DNA of 64,000 nt from Paramyrothecium sp. XJ0827 (GCA_020881915.1 JAJFPB010000013.1:930001-994000), one strand, 5' to 3'; shown: positions 1-13,494, counted from the first letter of the stretch. Program-made: numbers and translations. Notes: generated from the letters alone by a model not told the origin.

Positions 1-554
1 ACTTACATCCCGCTTCGCCCAGAACCATCCGAATATATTGGTGATGGCCGACATCAATGCATAGCACAGCTCGTGGCATTGCGGGTAGCACACCCGCATA
101 GGCCATGCGAGTGCCAACAGAAGGAAAGACACAGGGCGGGGCAACATTGTGTATGAGTGTTGCTTGATAGAGATACTTCCAAGTACAGTCAAGTTCACAA
201 TACATCTACCATGCATAGTAAGTGGCATTACATTGAGGCCTTACCTTATGAACCAGTCTGAAGGCGCCCTGACCACTTCATGGCATTATGCTTCCCTCGC
301 ATCATTGATCACCAGACACATTACCCACCGCTCACCGCCCACTCGCTGTCCGCTCAGCATGCTTACAATAACTTGCCCGCCCCCACCTAGGCGCATTTCC
401 AACTCTTATTACTACGCAGACATCTCATCCTAAGCTCTAAACCCGCTTGACCCTGCAATTATCTTATCACTTTTTATTAACCTCCCTTGGAAACGACCTG
501 TACTTGGACTAAACTGCTTGCGACATAGGCTTCTGGACCGTCACCGAAGCCATA
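1..554. other. No recognisable feature
   Basis: I see only short open frames without recognisable motifs or a convincing splice structure. This stretch may hold the upstream region of the stop-interrupted gene that begins at 555. Confidence 0.3.
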
Positions 555-1350
555 ATGCAGTCGCCCCCGAGTCTGCCACCAAGCCCAACAGCATCGCGGC
601 CTTCGCTTCCTGAGGCGGAGTTGACGTACCTGCTTCAAGGCAAAACAGGCGCCATTACCACCTTGCAACTTCACAAACCGGCCTTTTAGTATCTGGCCAC
701 AAACGCTGTTGAGGAGGCCGACCGGTGGCGTGCCGCCCACACTTACAACGCCGATCCCAAGGCCCGGCTCCAAGTTGCCGATATCTACTCAGGGTACGCT
801 GATATCGTTGCTAAGTGGGAACGAGGTGAAGGCCGGCATCCTTTTGTGAAGGGGAAATGGACCCCAAATCTGCATCGCGCAGGACTTGCCTACGCCTATG
901 GTCAAAGTGTACACGTTGACGATGAGCAATGCCGCATAAATGTTGACCGCCCCCTGGTACAAATGCCACCCTCCTGTTGCCCTCTGTTTACCTACTAATG
1001 AGTCCTTCTAGCTGGCCTATAGCAGCGATGACGATGCAGTCTCACCGACTGAAGTAAACCGCGACTGCCTGGTTCGACATACGTTGGGGAAATTTAAGGA
1101 AGAAGGAGCGATCATCATATCCAACAAGGAATCAGAAGATGGCGAGGCCGGCTCTTCTCACGAGGCTGTGGATGGGTTACGGCCCTCGTACGCCACCGAA
1201 GACAAGACAACAACCGAAGCTAACAGCACGATGGTGAAGACAACTGGATCACAAAATGCTGCGTCTGGAACAAGCCTCTTGGACAAGGATGCCTTTGATG
1301 TCGAGTTGGAGATTGATGGCGACTATCATGATGTGAGGCATATACTATGA
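555..1350 (+). pseudogene. Spliced gene of unknown function with one in-frame TAG
   Basis: Two exons fit well: 555-956 and 1012-1350. The 55-nt intron (957-1011) has donor GTACAA, branch-like CTACTAAT and acceptor TTCTAG, and the frame is kept. The result would be 246 residues, but a TAG at 687-689 (codon 45) interrupts exon 1. The surrounding frame is open and looks protein-like, so the stop is probably a mutated CAG (inference). No short intron removes it in frame. The second half is acidic and rich in Ser, Thr, Glu and Asp, around a stretch YSSDDDAVSP just after the intron. I recognise no domain. It could also be read through or be a sequencing error. Confidence 0.5.
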
Positions 1351-3895
1351 AGAACCTGACCATGGCCTCTTGCTCGGACCTGGTCCCGGGCCCGATGACA
1401 ATGTTTGTTGCGGTCCTTCAGGCTGCGCTAGTACAGAGCAGGCTAATTTGCTGAGTTTATCATGGGACAGAGGACGGAGAATAAATGATTGGTCGCTATT
1501 TGTTGCTTCAGCACTCAATTCTCGGCTACGAGACAGCATATATTAACACAATAAAATACTGTTGCAAACTGACCTTGATCCTACTTCCATACCGTTCTTA
1601 AATCACTGCTTTCCTCTATTAGCTTCTCTTTTCTTCGTTCATCGCTCGGTCACATCGTCCATTGGCTGGCCACGGGGGAAGGGGCGTCTGTTGAATTGAA
1701 TGCCGCCTCGCCGCTGCTTTCGCCGTTTGTGATGCCGCCTCATCTAGCCCTCTGACTCCCACGCCTATAGAGTACTTCAATAACCGGCGGAGGGGAAAGT
1801 CCCATCACGAAACTTGCGTCGCGGAAAAGTACAGGCCAGTTCGCATTCCACTGCCGCCATCATTGCTGGTTCCAGTAAAGGCGGGTTGGCGACGGCATGG
1901 GTACTACAGTTACATCAAGCTAGCAACCAGGCCCAAATGGTAATGACGAGGCCTCACGGCGTAGCTGGTAATTGTTTCATAAGAGGGTGAATGTTGAAGG
2001 TGTTCTATGTATGTTGTTGTAATCATGAATGTCATTTTACGAGTCCTCGTAGAAGCCCAATAGTAGGTAGCTACCCTAGAGACGTTATGTAAATATATGT
2101 GGATCAGGGCCATTTCTTTAACAGATGCGTGCTTAGGTGATCAAGGTACGGTATGGAGGATTAGAACAAAGTGCGCAGTCCGCTCTAGCAAACCCCTGGT
2201 TTATCTAACAGCCCGGACGCCTCGTGAGGCACGTCCTTCCCAGAGACATCCGAACAGCTGACCAGCAACGCCAAGGCGACGGCCACCCCGGCTTAAAGAA
2301 CCTCAGTCACCAATCAGCAGGAACGCACATATTCATGGTTACGGGGAAGATCGCGGTGCGCCACCTCCCGAGTCCACAACACACAATCCGTTCGCTGCCA
2401 ACACCTAGATGCAGCAGCACACACACCCCAGGGCCATTACATCACGAGATGTCTTGGTTTCCAGCCAACAGGCCGTGCGGGGGGCTCAGCTGACCTAGTA
2501 TCTGCCCAGAGGCGCTCCCGTTACAGTCACTTACCAGCCTTGAACCGAGCCCTACAAATACCAAAGAATGCAGCGACAACTACGCTACCCCGGAAGCCCT
2601 CCCATGGACGGGCAGCCCGGTATAACCATGGCCGTCTTGGAGCCGCTGGATGGTGGTTTGCGTGTAGAGGAGGATTGAGGAGGATTGGCAAGGTGTCTCC
2701 TGCCAGAGATCTGACTGTTGCGGTCCGTATCCGTATCATGCTATTGCGCTATGGCTGAAATGCAATTCACAAATCTCCCTTCTTTCGCAATACTAACAGG
2801 CTATAGTAATACCTCGGCTCGATAATGCACAAAGATGTACGCCACAGCGATCACCTACTTCTGCTCAATAGCCCCTCTCCCGATTGATAGATTCCTTCGC
2901 AGATATCCTACATCCAGTGGTCTACGATCGACAGTTTCATTGGGTTGGAAGAGACAAGCAACGCCGACCAAACCTTAACAAGCGCCAAATGTTGGTTTCC
3001 CCGCTGCTATTCTCGACCATCCTCCGACAAGCGCCATTACCAAAGGAAACCCGACAGCAACGAGGCCCCTTACGTTGGCTATATATCTTCATTGTCGCCA
3101 TAGCACAGTCCTACTACTTCCACCTCTTCCTTTAGGGCGGCCAGACATGGCGTTTCACTGTTTTGGAAATGATGTGCCTTCCATTGGTTCTGAAAGCGGG
3201 ATGGCAGCTAAGCTTTGCATTCCTCGGACGGTCCAAAGCCCGGCAGAGTCGGAAAAATACGCTCTGGACGGCATATCATTGCAGGTCTGCGCCTCAGTCC
3301 TCTCCATGGCCGGCAAGAGCCTCATTTTGGGAACGGTAGCCATCTTTAGCGCAAGTACACTGAGCATCGGAACCATGGTCAGCGTCGGGAGCAAGCCGAT
3401 GTCCGGGGCAATTATTTGTGTCGACCGTTGAATAGTGGAACAGTTTCGCCATCGGGGATTCTCCAGTTATTCCTCTATTGTGGTCCGGTACTGGAGGTGT
3501 AGTTCTGCGTCGAAGCTCCGTCGACCATCTTTTCAGCTGTCACGTAGAGGGTCTGCTCGGTGTGTTGATGGTGGGCACGCCAACCTGCCATAAATGGCCA
3601 ATACCCTCCCACTTGTTACTTTCGTTGGCAGTTGTGAAAAACGCCTCGCCAGTTCCGGTTTATAACGATTTATATATATAGCATTTAGGTGAGCCTTCGG
3701 CGCCGGTGGAACCAATAGGTTGTCCCATGTCGAAGTTGAGTGCCGCGACGAGCTTAACACCATGACGGCGCCCAACCTCAAAACTAGCCGACACTGAGTC
3801 TCCAAGCGATAGCTTTTCTCAAAACCTCAAGAACAGGGTCCTCGCAAGACTATCCACTGCACGAGACATCGGGACATCTGGGAGGCCCTCGTCAT
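1351..3895. other. No supported gene
   Basis: Several open frames of 60-120 codons overlap on both strands (for example near 2220-2760 and 2880-3430). None shows a domain, a convincing splice pattern or an extended consistent frame. I treat them as chance or heavily decayed sequence. Confidence 0.3.
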
Positions 3896-5378
3896 CTACC
3901 CCACTGGCCGCTCGAACAGCCAGCACCCGAGCCCTTGCTTTGCGACCTCCTTCCAGCCAAGGTGCAGAACCAGATCCGCCAACGACCTCTGCGATAAAGC
4001 CGACAAATCCCTTAGGGTCTCGAGAGGATCAGTCCAACATATGTAGTGCGCTGTGCTCCAGGATGAGGTGCCTAGAGAGATGCGGCCAATCTTGCCTCTC
4101 CCACCAACGTCACAGACGCTGATGGCCCGCGCATTTTTCGTAGTTTGAGATGCATTGCGCGAACCTGCTGCGAAAACGATCAGCTTCATCCAGGAGGGCA
4201 GGGCAGGCGCTGAGTGTCCAAGCCTTCGAATCCAGTGGAAATCCTTCCTCCTTCGCAGTGCTGATTCCCTTCTCCCCATGAAGGATTTGCGCCACGGCAC
4301 ATATTACCTTAAGGCCCTCATCCAAGGAGGGGCTGGCCAACCTGTCCATCCTCAAGTTGGACCTTCCAGACTTTGTGTATGATCTTTTAGATGGTGACAC
4401 CAAACGTTCGCGACGAAAACTGAATTCATGCCAGGCTAACAGCGACCATAGCTTTGAATATGACAACAATTGCTTACAGAGGGCCTGCTGATGGAGGCTT
4501 GTCCGTGCTCTATTTCATGAACAACGGCAGAGCCCATGAGAAGTTATTCCCTGAGAGGCTATTGTCTCGGTTTTACCAGCTCGGCACATTCCCTTGCGGA
4601 AGGCCTGATTGAAAGGCATTGGTTTAGCTTCGCAAGATGTGATTTTAGGGCAAGAGAATCCCTCTGCTAATGTAGCCCAAGTTCATGGGCCATCCTCAGC
4701 GACAGCCATTGCCGCGCCGCAGTCGCGACTTAATGCTCAACGACAGAGTCGCCGCTTCTCGTTAGGCGTCGATCCCAGGGCAACCTCCCAGGCTACCTGC
4801 GATGCTCTATGTGATAGACAAGACCCGCGTGGTGTTGATGTTGATACCGACGTCAATACGCCTGAATATGAGTCCACAAGGTGCCTCCCTGGCGAGCCTC
4901 AGCGACCACCCGACAGTGTGATCAAATAGGTCTCTTGGAACCCGAACCACCTTGAGAACAGGCGTACCTACCCCGATTCTATTCCATTGGCTAGGACGTT
5001 TTCGACCGCAGAGCCGGCGCTGTGAGCGTCGGAGGCGTCGGGCGCATAGAATTACGTGAACTCTGATGCACCTAAAAAGGGTACTCGTGCCCATGTCTCG
5101 CGTCGCTTGCTAATATCCCATCGCCTGCGTACATTCTCCTGCAAACCATCGTCATAGTCATCACTAAGCCGTCTGGGGATCTTTTCCTTCCTTGCTAATG
5201 GTCTGCGACGAATTGACACAAAAATGCAAGCAGCAAAATTGTCTGCTATGGACAATCCAACCGAGCCGACAGCTCTTTCGGTCCAAGAGTGATTCAATTT
5301 CCTGTGATTAGCAGTGCCCTTGGGTGCCGTTGAGAGAGAGCTAGGTATTGTACAGACACTTCTCCAATCGGCGTACAC
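3896..5378 (-). other. Possible degraded coding region, minus strand
   Basis: Minus-strand reading gives successive protein-like blocks in different frames, notably at 4469-4110 (helical, containing LDEGLKVICAVAQIL and ACPALLDEADRFRSRF) and at 4300-3896. They are broken by stops and frame changes. No family is recognised and no start or terminal exon can be fixed. It may be a decayed gene or chance open frames. Confidence 0.2.
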
Positions 5379-8300
5379 CGACTAGCTGGCAACCGAGCAA
5401 GCCAGGCAGTTCGTCTGTTCAAGCAAACCAAAGTTCATAGTAGTCGGTCTTCGTCCGTTCGTCCGTTGGTCCGTTCGTTCGTTCGTCATGGTATTCGTTC
5501 TTCTTTTCTTCTTCTTTTATTTCGCAAGTCGTGGAGTGAGCCTCATAACTGTAACAAAGGTGAAAGTCAGTAATGCGAACTTGTTTGATGACGTAGTTAA
5601 GACACCCGTGAAGTGCATGTCGAAATGCTGGGCAGTCAAGTGCAGGTTCTCACATAGGTCACCACCGCACTGCGTGTCTTCCTGGCGTTTTCTGGCTCGG
5701 CTCATCATAACGAGGAATGAACCTTTGAAGGGAGTGTCACTAGAGATGGCGGCAGACACAGTCAAAACAAAAGTAGGTCAGCTACGAGTGTAGAGTATGA
5801 TTCGAGCATGATTCGAGTTGACACCAGCGACCACTCCAGAAGGCACGAGCACTCACAAGTAGCGGAAAACATAATTGAAGAAAGCACCTGTCTCAAGGGG
5901 GTCGGGTTTGATTCGGTTTTAAATACCAAGGCGCAGTTGCTGATGATGATATCGTGGTACTGCGGTCTCTTCGTGATGAGCAAAAAATCTGCATTCGGTG
6001 ATCTGCTATTGCATCTGGGTTTTGAACTAAATATAGGGAAGTGGTGGGGATGCGCGAAGCGGGAAAGGCGTAGGGTGAGTAGTAGAGAATGTAGCTTGGG
6101 AATGACTGAACTTACTAAGAAGCACCCTGCGATAACTAACTCAGTCGTTCCTCACCCACTGTAGTGTAGGAGTAACCAGGGAGCACGAAGAAAGGTCTGC
6201 CGCTGATGGAGAGCTGACTGACGAGCACGGAAGTGGCTGTACAATTGACGTACCATGTGAGGCTGGCCGGTTTGTTGGCGGGACGGAAGGAGATGATATC
6301 CGGCTCGCGAGACAGAGGAGGCAGTTGATCGTATACATGACAGAGATCCCTGTGGAAACTGATGACGTGACCGTGGTTATTTGTAGGACAGGCCACGATA
6401 TCTCATGACTTGAACGCGAGGGTATATATGCGTATACGGCATCTCCTTAATTCGCGAAAGCCCAGGTACTTCTGAGGGAACGAGTCCAGGGTCAAGTGTG
6501 CTCTCGCGAGACCAAAGGTAGGGGTTGATTTTCGAGACGTGCTGCGGATGTTGCCTACCGGAACGGGATCCTTGCTGTAAGAAGAGCGGCAGATCCCAAT
6601 CTTCAATTGCAGGTTGAGCCATTTTGACTGAAACGTCCATGTTGGCTTGCTCAGTGGCGACAAGCAGGGGATCTTGTGTCCCGCATAGTGAGGCAGGAGA
6701 CATCGTTGACCCTTGGCAAACGGCGGACTGGGTATAATGGACAAGAGCAATCATCTGCTGGTGGCGGAGATACTGTCGGATAGCATGATGTATGCTGCCG
6801 AGTGATGGTAAGAGACTTGCAGGTCTCAGAGTCAGACATAGTCAGATCCTAGTCTGAAAGGGATTGGTCCTTGGCGTTGAGAGAGATCAACTCCTTCAAT
6901 CATAAAATAGACGCAGAGTCCTCGGCCCATCATGATGCAAAACAGACCAAAGGAATCGGCAATCATGGCACTCAAAGGCACCATTGTTGCCTTGGCTGCC
7001 CAGGTGCAAGGGAATCAGAGGGTATGCTCGATCGAGATTGAATACAAACATAGTCGATGTCAGATTGGGTTGAATTCTAGCAGGACGCTCGGCTCGATAG
7101 TCACAATGAATATATTGCTATAAATATCAGCGTCTTGCATAGTTAATAGAGCAACTGCTGTAACCTTAGCGAACGCGTGCCTCGGCTTCTGCAGGCATAT
7201 CATGATGCGCGGCCGCCCAGCCATGAGGCAAGAGTGACGGCATTCTGGCGGATCGTCTAGGCTTGACTTCGCCCCGATGATCGTGGATTGGGTGCTTGTC
7301 GAGATAACCCGAGGGCTAACTAATCTGATGCGATGTGTCTTGGAGGACAGTTTGAAGTCGAGAGGGAATAGGAAAAGAAGTCGTTGAGCGAGATGGTTGG
7401 CTTCTACACCGTGGCTACTGAGTGAGAAAGATCACATCTGTGACTATGCTTGAGACTTGGTCGAGTCAGCAAACGGCGTACTAATAAATCATGAGGCAAT
7501 CATTAGCAAGTTCTGACCATCATGGCAGACAAGATACTTCTCTATTGACTTGTTCTTGTTCTTGAGGCTCATAAGGTGTGATGGGAGGCTTGTCCCTGTG
7601 TCTGACGTCATGTGCATTGAGAGGTGTCGTCAAGGAGATTAAATGGAACTGTGAAGACTCTGCCGGGGTCGCATGTTGGAGATAGCAGTGGCGGATCTGT
7701 TGCTGTAGAAGACTTTGTGACGAGACCACCGTACAGATCAAGGCCGTGAGTGGTGTGCGGAAGTCGAACAGCCCAAGCATTGAACGCATTTGCAGACATG
7801 GTTAGTTTTGTGGAGGCGGCAAGTCTGTCAGGTGCTGGCTTCTGATTGGTTGCACTTTTATTTTTCCGTCCTCCGCTACAAGTGCTCAGCGCTGGACAAT
7901 GCCACAACACCAAGACAAACTTGACGACTTGACGATATTGAGAGCTTAGTACCTCTTAATCTGGCCTTCAGGGAGCGAATAGATGGGATTCCGCCTCCGG
8001 GGTTCCTCCGGAGCGCTTGCGGCGCTCTTGCTGCGCTCGCTTCTACAATAGGGCTGAATGGGAGCACGACTTCTGTCCAGCTTTTGGCGGTACGGATGTG
8101 CGGCAAAATATTCTGAGTGCAATGATCACTTCGCCCTTTTGACAGACTACTGACGAGGCAGGAGGGTGCTATGCAATAGCTATCTCCGGGAACTTCACTA
8201 GACAGGCAATGAAGACCTGGCTAGCAGAGGCATGGAATGGATCGGAGTCTATCACAAGCGGACCACACATCGAATCACTGAAATAGTGACCGTTTCGTGT

Positions 8301-8559
8301 TATTCTCAAAGGCCAATTTCAGTAGCAATCTACCATAGCAAAGTATGTCGCTATCCCATTCATATTCTTTGCCAGCCTTTGGGTTCATCTTCAGCAAGAC
8401 CAAGCTCATCAAGCAAACAAGCTCAATCTATCATCATTCACATTGCTTGAGCACGCCATCTTCTTCTTGCGTACAACCACAGACTGCCAGCATTGAAGAA
8501 TCACAGAGCGTTTAAAAACGTCACACCAATGCAGCAAGCCACTTTCCTTATTCAGCTCT
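5379..8559. other. No supported gene
   Basis: Short frames occur, such as 6754-6377 and 6396-6136 on the minus strand. They could be pieces of one decayed gene, but I see no motif. A small tetranucleotide-like repeat lies at 5450-5487. Confidence 0.3.
5450..5487. repeat. TTCG/TCCG microsatellite
   Basis: Imperfect 4-bp repeats of TTCG and TCCG/TTGG run for about 38 bp, directly in front of an ATG at 5488 that opens a pyrimidine-rich frame of no clear coding value. Confidence 0.7.
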
Positions 8560-9568
8560 TCAGAGTTCTCGGCGAGGCCGCTTCGTAGAGGGTGCTGATG
8601 ATATCGCTCGACCTCCTTGGCGGGGACGAAGGCACCGCTCCGGGGTAACCGGATTAGCCATGGCCACCTGTTGCATGGTAAGCGGATGACGGCAAGTAAG
8701 AGAAGTGACTAGACGACTTACAGGATAAACCAATAGCTCGTTGCTGCTGGAAGGCGAAGTTGACTCAGAAGCTGGGCGAGTAGCTGGTGAGGGTGAAGAC
8801 CGTAGGCCCTCAGAGATGTTATCCTGCCCAGTGACCTCGATGCTCGAGGTGGATGCGGCCACCGTCAGAGTAGAGTCCCCTGCTAGGTCTTGATCGAGAG
8901 AAGGCGATCGGCTGGTTTGGCGAACAGGGACAGGCGGTGCCTCCTCGTAGGCATGAATGGGCTCGAGGTTAACCTGAGTCTGAGGGAAGTGGAGACTGGC
9001 TGGCTGAGGGCCATCGTCGGAGTCAGAGCTGTCGGAGTCGGATTCGGAGTCAGATTCGGAGTCAGAGTCAATCACGATCGGCTTGCATGCCATCTGTCCA
9101 GGCTACAGAGAACAAGCGGTTAATAAGCTGCAGGTGAATGGAAAGCGAGCGATAGGGGATACACAAACCTCTATATACCCAACAACCTTCTTGCACTCCT
9201 CGACCGACAACATCACCGTCTTTCCCGCAGCGAGGCGTGCCTTGTTGTGGAGTTCCGCCGTCCACGCACCAACGCTAGGTGTGTGGGGATGTGGCCCAAG
9301 ACCGCGCTCCCAATCGATCGTTTTCTCTATGACGTGCTTAAACCATCGTGCGTTGGACAAAGCGACAGTCGGATCGGCATTCTAGGCCAGGCTGACTTTG
9401 GCTTGCTTCTACTAGCCAGGCCGACGACAGCACGACATCGGCATCCGCTGTCGTAAGATGATAGGGCCTCGTGGAGCAGTTGTCTGTCAAGGGCCAGGCA
9501 TGATCCGGGGCATTCGCTTCCTGCCGTTGGCGCGACGGCTGAACAGACGATTTTGACGGGGACGCCAT
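8560..9568 (-). CDS. Ser/Asp-rich protein of unknown family (paralogue of the gene at 10957-11558)
   Basis: A four-exon model fits: 9568-9437, 9381-9169, 9093-8722 and 8667-8560. Introns are 55, 75 and 54 nt and all phase 0, giving about 274 residues. The donors of the second and third introns (GTTTGT, GTAAGT) are good; the first (GTCGTG) is weak. Exon 2 encodes a helical segment (NARWFKHVIEK, then ELHNKARLAAGKT). Exon 3 opens with PIVIDSDSESD, an acidic Ser/Asp run, then a long Ser/Pro-rich disordered part. The C-terminus is basic (STKRPRREL), suggesting a nuclear protein (inference). The HN-x-AR segment, the intron before VIDSD and the basic tail also occur in the divergent gene at 10957. 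No known domain was recognised. Confidence 0.5.
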
Positions 9569-10956
9569 CGGTGATAGAGATGATACTGTCGAAGCGGTCA
9601 GCCTAATCAAGAACAGGTGCAAATAGGACTAATGAGCGTCCATGGAAAGCCTGCATTTGCTCACCAATCAAGAGAGTGTCCGATTCTGAAGCGCACTGTC
9701 GGCGAGAAACAGCAATCAAAGGGCACCTCGAGACCGTGTCGTGATGGAGTGAGGTTGGCGGAGCTGGATCTGGATGCCCGTCGCAAGTGTGTGAGTGCGA
9801 CGATTTGATGCTGGCGATAACACCCAGCTCATGGGCCAAGATGCAGAGATGGTGGAGGAAGGAAGTTTGCGGGCGAAAAGGATGAAGAGGAGGGAGTAAG
9901 AGAAAGAGAGCTAGGGCGGAAATGAGAAAGTGAGCAGAAAGTGAGCAGAAATAGCACTGGAGTAGAACTGGTTGGTTGCGGCTTGCTGCATGCCGGGCAG
10001 CTGGCGACCAGATGCGGCCGTTTTCATGCTATACGAATGATTGCGGCTCGGCATCTGCAGTCGAGCGAACAATTTCATTACCTCGTCGTGCCCTACGTGC
10101 CTTTTCTGCACATGCAACACTCACACTGGCCTCACTTTGAACTCTTCATCGTAACCTACCTCATGCAGATCGCAGCCTCTCTCGCGCCCAGCAACACCCT
10201 CTCTTGCGCCTGGTCCAAGCATTTCCAGCGCGCTGCTGGCTTCGTATCGCCACGATACTGTGGTAAGCGCTCTTGTTTATTTGCATCTGGAGATACAGCA
10301 TCATCCAACCGCCATCCACCCATCTCTCTCCTCACCATTACCTTGCATTCGCCTACATGGGTTCTCCCTTCATCCCGCCTCACTGCGCAGCTTTAGAGCC
10401 TCAAGCTACATTCTCCTAACCCAAGCATCTTTAGTCCTCTGTACTCCTGTCTTGCGTTCATTACCTTAGGATATCAAGGTAAGTAAGCTTCACACGTGAT
10501 AGCTTGGCAGTAACTCATGAGTCTTTAGATGTCTTCTCCTCTTGGCACACCTAACCGATCGTCCGTCCGTCCAACGTTTGCAACACCTCTTTGATCCTCC
10601 ACGCGTGCAAGTTCTGCAACACCATCGCATACCTCTACGACTCGAGGGTCTACGGCTTCGACTAATTACGATGCTTACTGGATCTTCAAGCCGGCAGATA
10701 AGAATGGTGTTTAGCAGACACTGACATTCTTCTGCCCTGCTAAAATTCCTCTGTCCTCCCGAATTCTTGACGGATACTTTCGCCGTCATATGCACCCTTG
10801 GAAACGGTCTGACTCGGATCCTGAACGTACTTTTGTGAATTAGGTCTTGCAGGCCAAGCTTATCCAGGAAATCGGGGCTGGGAGCGATCCAGTGCCCAGT
10901 GCACTCGGGCAACAGATTCATATTCGCATCACCCTCTTCTCAAGAATGTTGGGAGA
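9569..10956. other. Intergenic region between divergent paralogues; no supported gene
   Basis: About 1.4 kb between two divergently oriented related genes. It contains overlapping chance frames on both strands but no recognisable domain. The protein-like plus-strand frame just upstream of 10957 may mean that gene starts earlier. Confidence 0.3.
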
Positions 10957-11558
10957 ATGATGCCACAGTATCACAATGAGGCTCGGGCTGCGGACAAGAA
11001 GACAGAGATTGCTATCTCCATGTGCTATCGCGACCTCGGCATTCATGCGGTACGCTTTTCCTTCCTTTATTCACTTAACTATTGACGCGAACTAACTTTT
11101 GCATAAGCCTGGAGAGGCAGACAATGCTTATGTTATTGACTCCGATAACGACGCTCGCCCGCCGGTATTTGCAACTCCGGCCGTCAAGTCTGAGCGCGTT
11201 CGGAGCCCCTCTCCTTCTTCTTCTATCCTGGTTGGAGATGATCTTACTGAAATCCGCCGCGAGGATGCCAGTTCAGAGTCTCGTGCGGCTGATGTTGAGA
11301 TTCAGGCCGTGTCTCAGGATGGACCTTCGGTAAGTGAAGCGTTCTACTATCCTTGTCAACTCCTATGTCTAATACGATTAGAACTTGCCACAAACTCCAA
11401 CCCCTCGCCGCCAGCCTCCCGCCGAGGAGAGTGCGGGCCGAACACATGCTGGTTCCAAACGCCCTCGTGCCAGCCCTTCTGGGGGAGAGCAAGAAGAGCC
11501 TGGGTTAGCTGCCAAACGGCAGCGCCGTGTGGTAGTGCCTCCGAAACGCTATGCCTGA
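10957..11558 (+). CDS. Ser/Asp-rich protein of unknown family (paralogue of the gene at 8560-9568)
   Basis: Three exons join cleanly: 10957-11049, 11108-11329 and 11382-11558. Introns are 58 and 52 nt, both phase 0, with donors GTACGC and GTAAGT and acceptors ATAAG and ATTAG, giving 163 residues. Exon 1 is helical and contains QYHNEARAADKKTEIAIS, which aligns with ELHNKARLAAGKT of the neighbouring paralogue. Exon 2 contains AYVIDSDNDARPP, then Ser/Pro-rich disorder. The end is basic (AAKRQRRVVVPPKRYA). The frame is open upstream of the ATG, so the true start may lie earlier. The family is not recognised; a nuclear role is inferred only from composition. Confidence 0.5.
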
Positions 11559-12840
11559 ACAATGCTAGCAGGACACCACCAATCAGTGATGGGTGCCTAT
11601 TTGTGCTGGTATCGCACTGCGTCTTTGGTGATCTTGCGTCTGAAGTTTGGTTATGCCTGTATTGTGGTGTTTACGTTCCTCCTGTACTGGTCTAGCACAG
11701 GGAAATTGGCCTCTGGAATGTTAAGTTTTACGACTCCTGTTGCTTTTAGCTTTTCCGATGCCTATGCTGTTGATGTTTAGTAGGCAGCCTGACTACTGTA
11801 CTCGGATTTGAACAATAGAGATGATTGCTTGCCTCGAACTTGATGTTTTTGCCCTGCACAGAGTGGACATCATTCACTTTCTCCTTCCTCACTTATTACG
11901 CTCACACTAGGTCTTTACAAGGGACTATGCCCCAGCCTCCTTCACATTCAAGCAAGGCATTCTGAGCCGTTTCATTAATATAGCGACGTGGGAGCCGTGA
12001 CCGTTGGTGTCGGCGGTGCCATCAGGGAAGCCGGTGTGGCCAGTAGAAGCGCAGCAGCAAATCAGCTATTTTGCCTAGAAGTCGTTACTGTCCCTCCCTC
12101 TTATCGATGTTCCGGTTACCAAGCATCCTTCTCCTGTCTGCATTACAATGGCTTGCAAGTCTTGGTCCATATACCAGCTTCAGAAATGGATCCTCGCACT
12201 GCAACAGAGGAAGTGGTAGAGACAGGTCCCGACTCGCAGTAGAGGTGGACCCCCTCGACATAGCAGACACAGATTCCCTTATCCCAGAGGAAGCCAAGTA
12301 GCTGCTTCTACTTATATGCGCTGCTAACTCAATTTGTAGAGAATTATCTTAAGGTTGGGGCTGCACTTGATCATACTTCCCTCCCTCTCTCCAGAGAAGA
12401 AAATTTACGTTCAAACATTCAAGATTTCACCATTTGGGTCATTTTCGCTGAGGCCAATACAATCTTCATTTTAATGGCTAGTCTTGGGCCACAAAACCAG
12501 CCAATGATAACCGTCGCAACCATGCAAGCCATTTTAACGACCTGACGTCCGTGGAACAGGCTAACTCCAAAACAACTAAAGTGAACAGACCCGCTGCTTA
12601 GTTCGCGTCGAATCTAGGTATAGCCGTAAGAGTATCACATAAGTCTCGAAGGTCGACAGCATAAGAGGCTGCCTCATCCTTCGCTTCAGCCTCCCCATAC
12701 TTGGGACGGACGGGTATGTCAAGGCCACGCTTTTAGAAAGAGTGAGATAACAATAGGTAACTTGAATTAGAAGGGAAGACATACGGAAGCTTGTTTAAGT
12801 TCACCGTCAGAGACAACATACAGTTCGTATACGTATGATC
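11559..12840. other. No supported gene
   Basis: Only short overlapping frames on both strands; nothing recognisable. It contains the probable 3' flanks of the genes on either side. Confidence 0.3.
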
Positions 12841-13337
12841 TCAGCGCATCAGCTGTGATCCTCCCCAACAAGTCGAAGCAGGGGCGAAGTCTTTCTCAAG
12901 GAACAACATGTGCTCCTTCTCTTTGGTGCCGAGCTTGTGGTCGGAGTACTCACGCTTGCACCAGTTTCCGAAAAGTCCTGTCTTGCAAGCAACAAGCTCC
13001 ACGATCCGTTTGCGCATCCGCCTGGTCAACAGAGGCCATGCAGCTGTGATCAGTTGAGTGGAAGAGTTGAAAGCTTTGGATTCTGGCGAGAGGACGGTAG
13101 TTTGAACAGGATCTGTTAACTATAAGTTAGCATCTGCCTAGGAGATGAAGCAAAGCAGAAGAACTTACCCTCAAGTAGTGGCTCCGGCTCAGGGACAGTA
13201 GCTGGAGGCATCTGGGAGTTCGGCATCGACATCTTGAATAGACGGCTGCGCCTCTTTGCTTGGGAATAGTAGAAAGGCACTTCAGGTGCACTGGAGGATT
13301 GTTTTGTATTGAGAAGGCCGATCAGATTGCGGTGCAT
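12841..13337 (-). CDS. Hypothetical protein, two exons
   Basis: Exon 13337-13169 joins exon 13112-12841 across a 56-nt intron (13113-13168; donor GTAAGT, acceptor TTAACAG) without breaking the frame, giving 146 residues. The second exon encodes a basic helical segment (TRRMRKRIVELVACKTG), then KEKEHMLFLEKDF. No family recognised. The frame in front of the chosen ATG is also open, so this may be the 3' part of a longer gene that includes the AT-hook region at 13495-14016. Confidence 0.45.
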
Positions 13338-13494
13338 GGGTGATGTTGAGGAGGTGAAGAATTGCTGTGGCAGGTGAACAGAAGAACATGGTGCTGAATA
13401 CACGCTGCCCGCTGGCGGCTGCCAGCCGTGACCTTTTGAGAAACCCACCTTGTGCTAATGTGGGAAACGGAGATGTAGTCTTTATCATTATTGC

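Noticed and set aside
8883..9123. Frames antisense or shifted over the Ser/Asp repeat
   Set aside because: Low-complexity repeats open several frames; only the minus-strand spliced frame continues into neighbouring exons.
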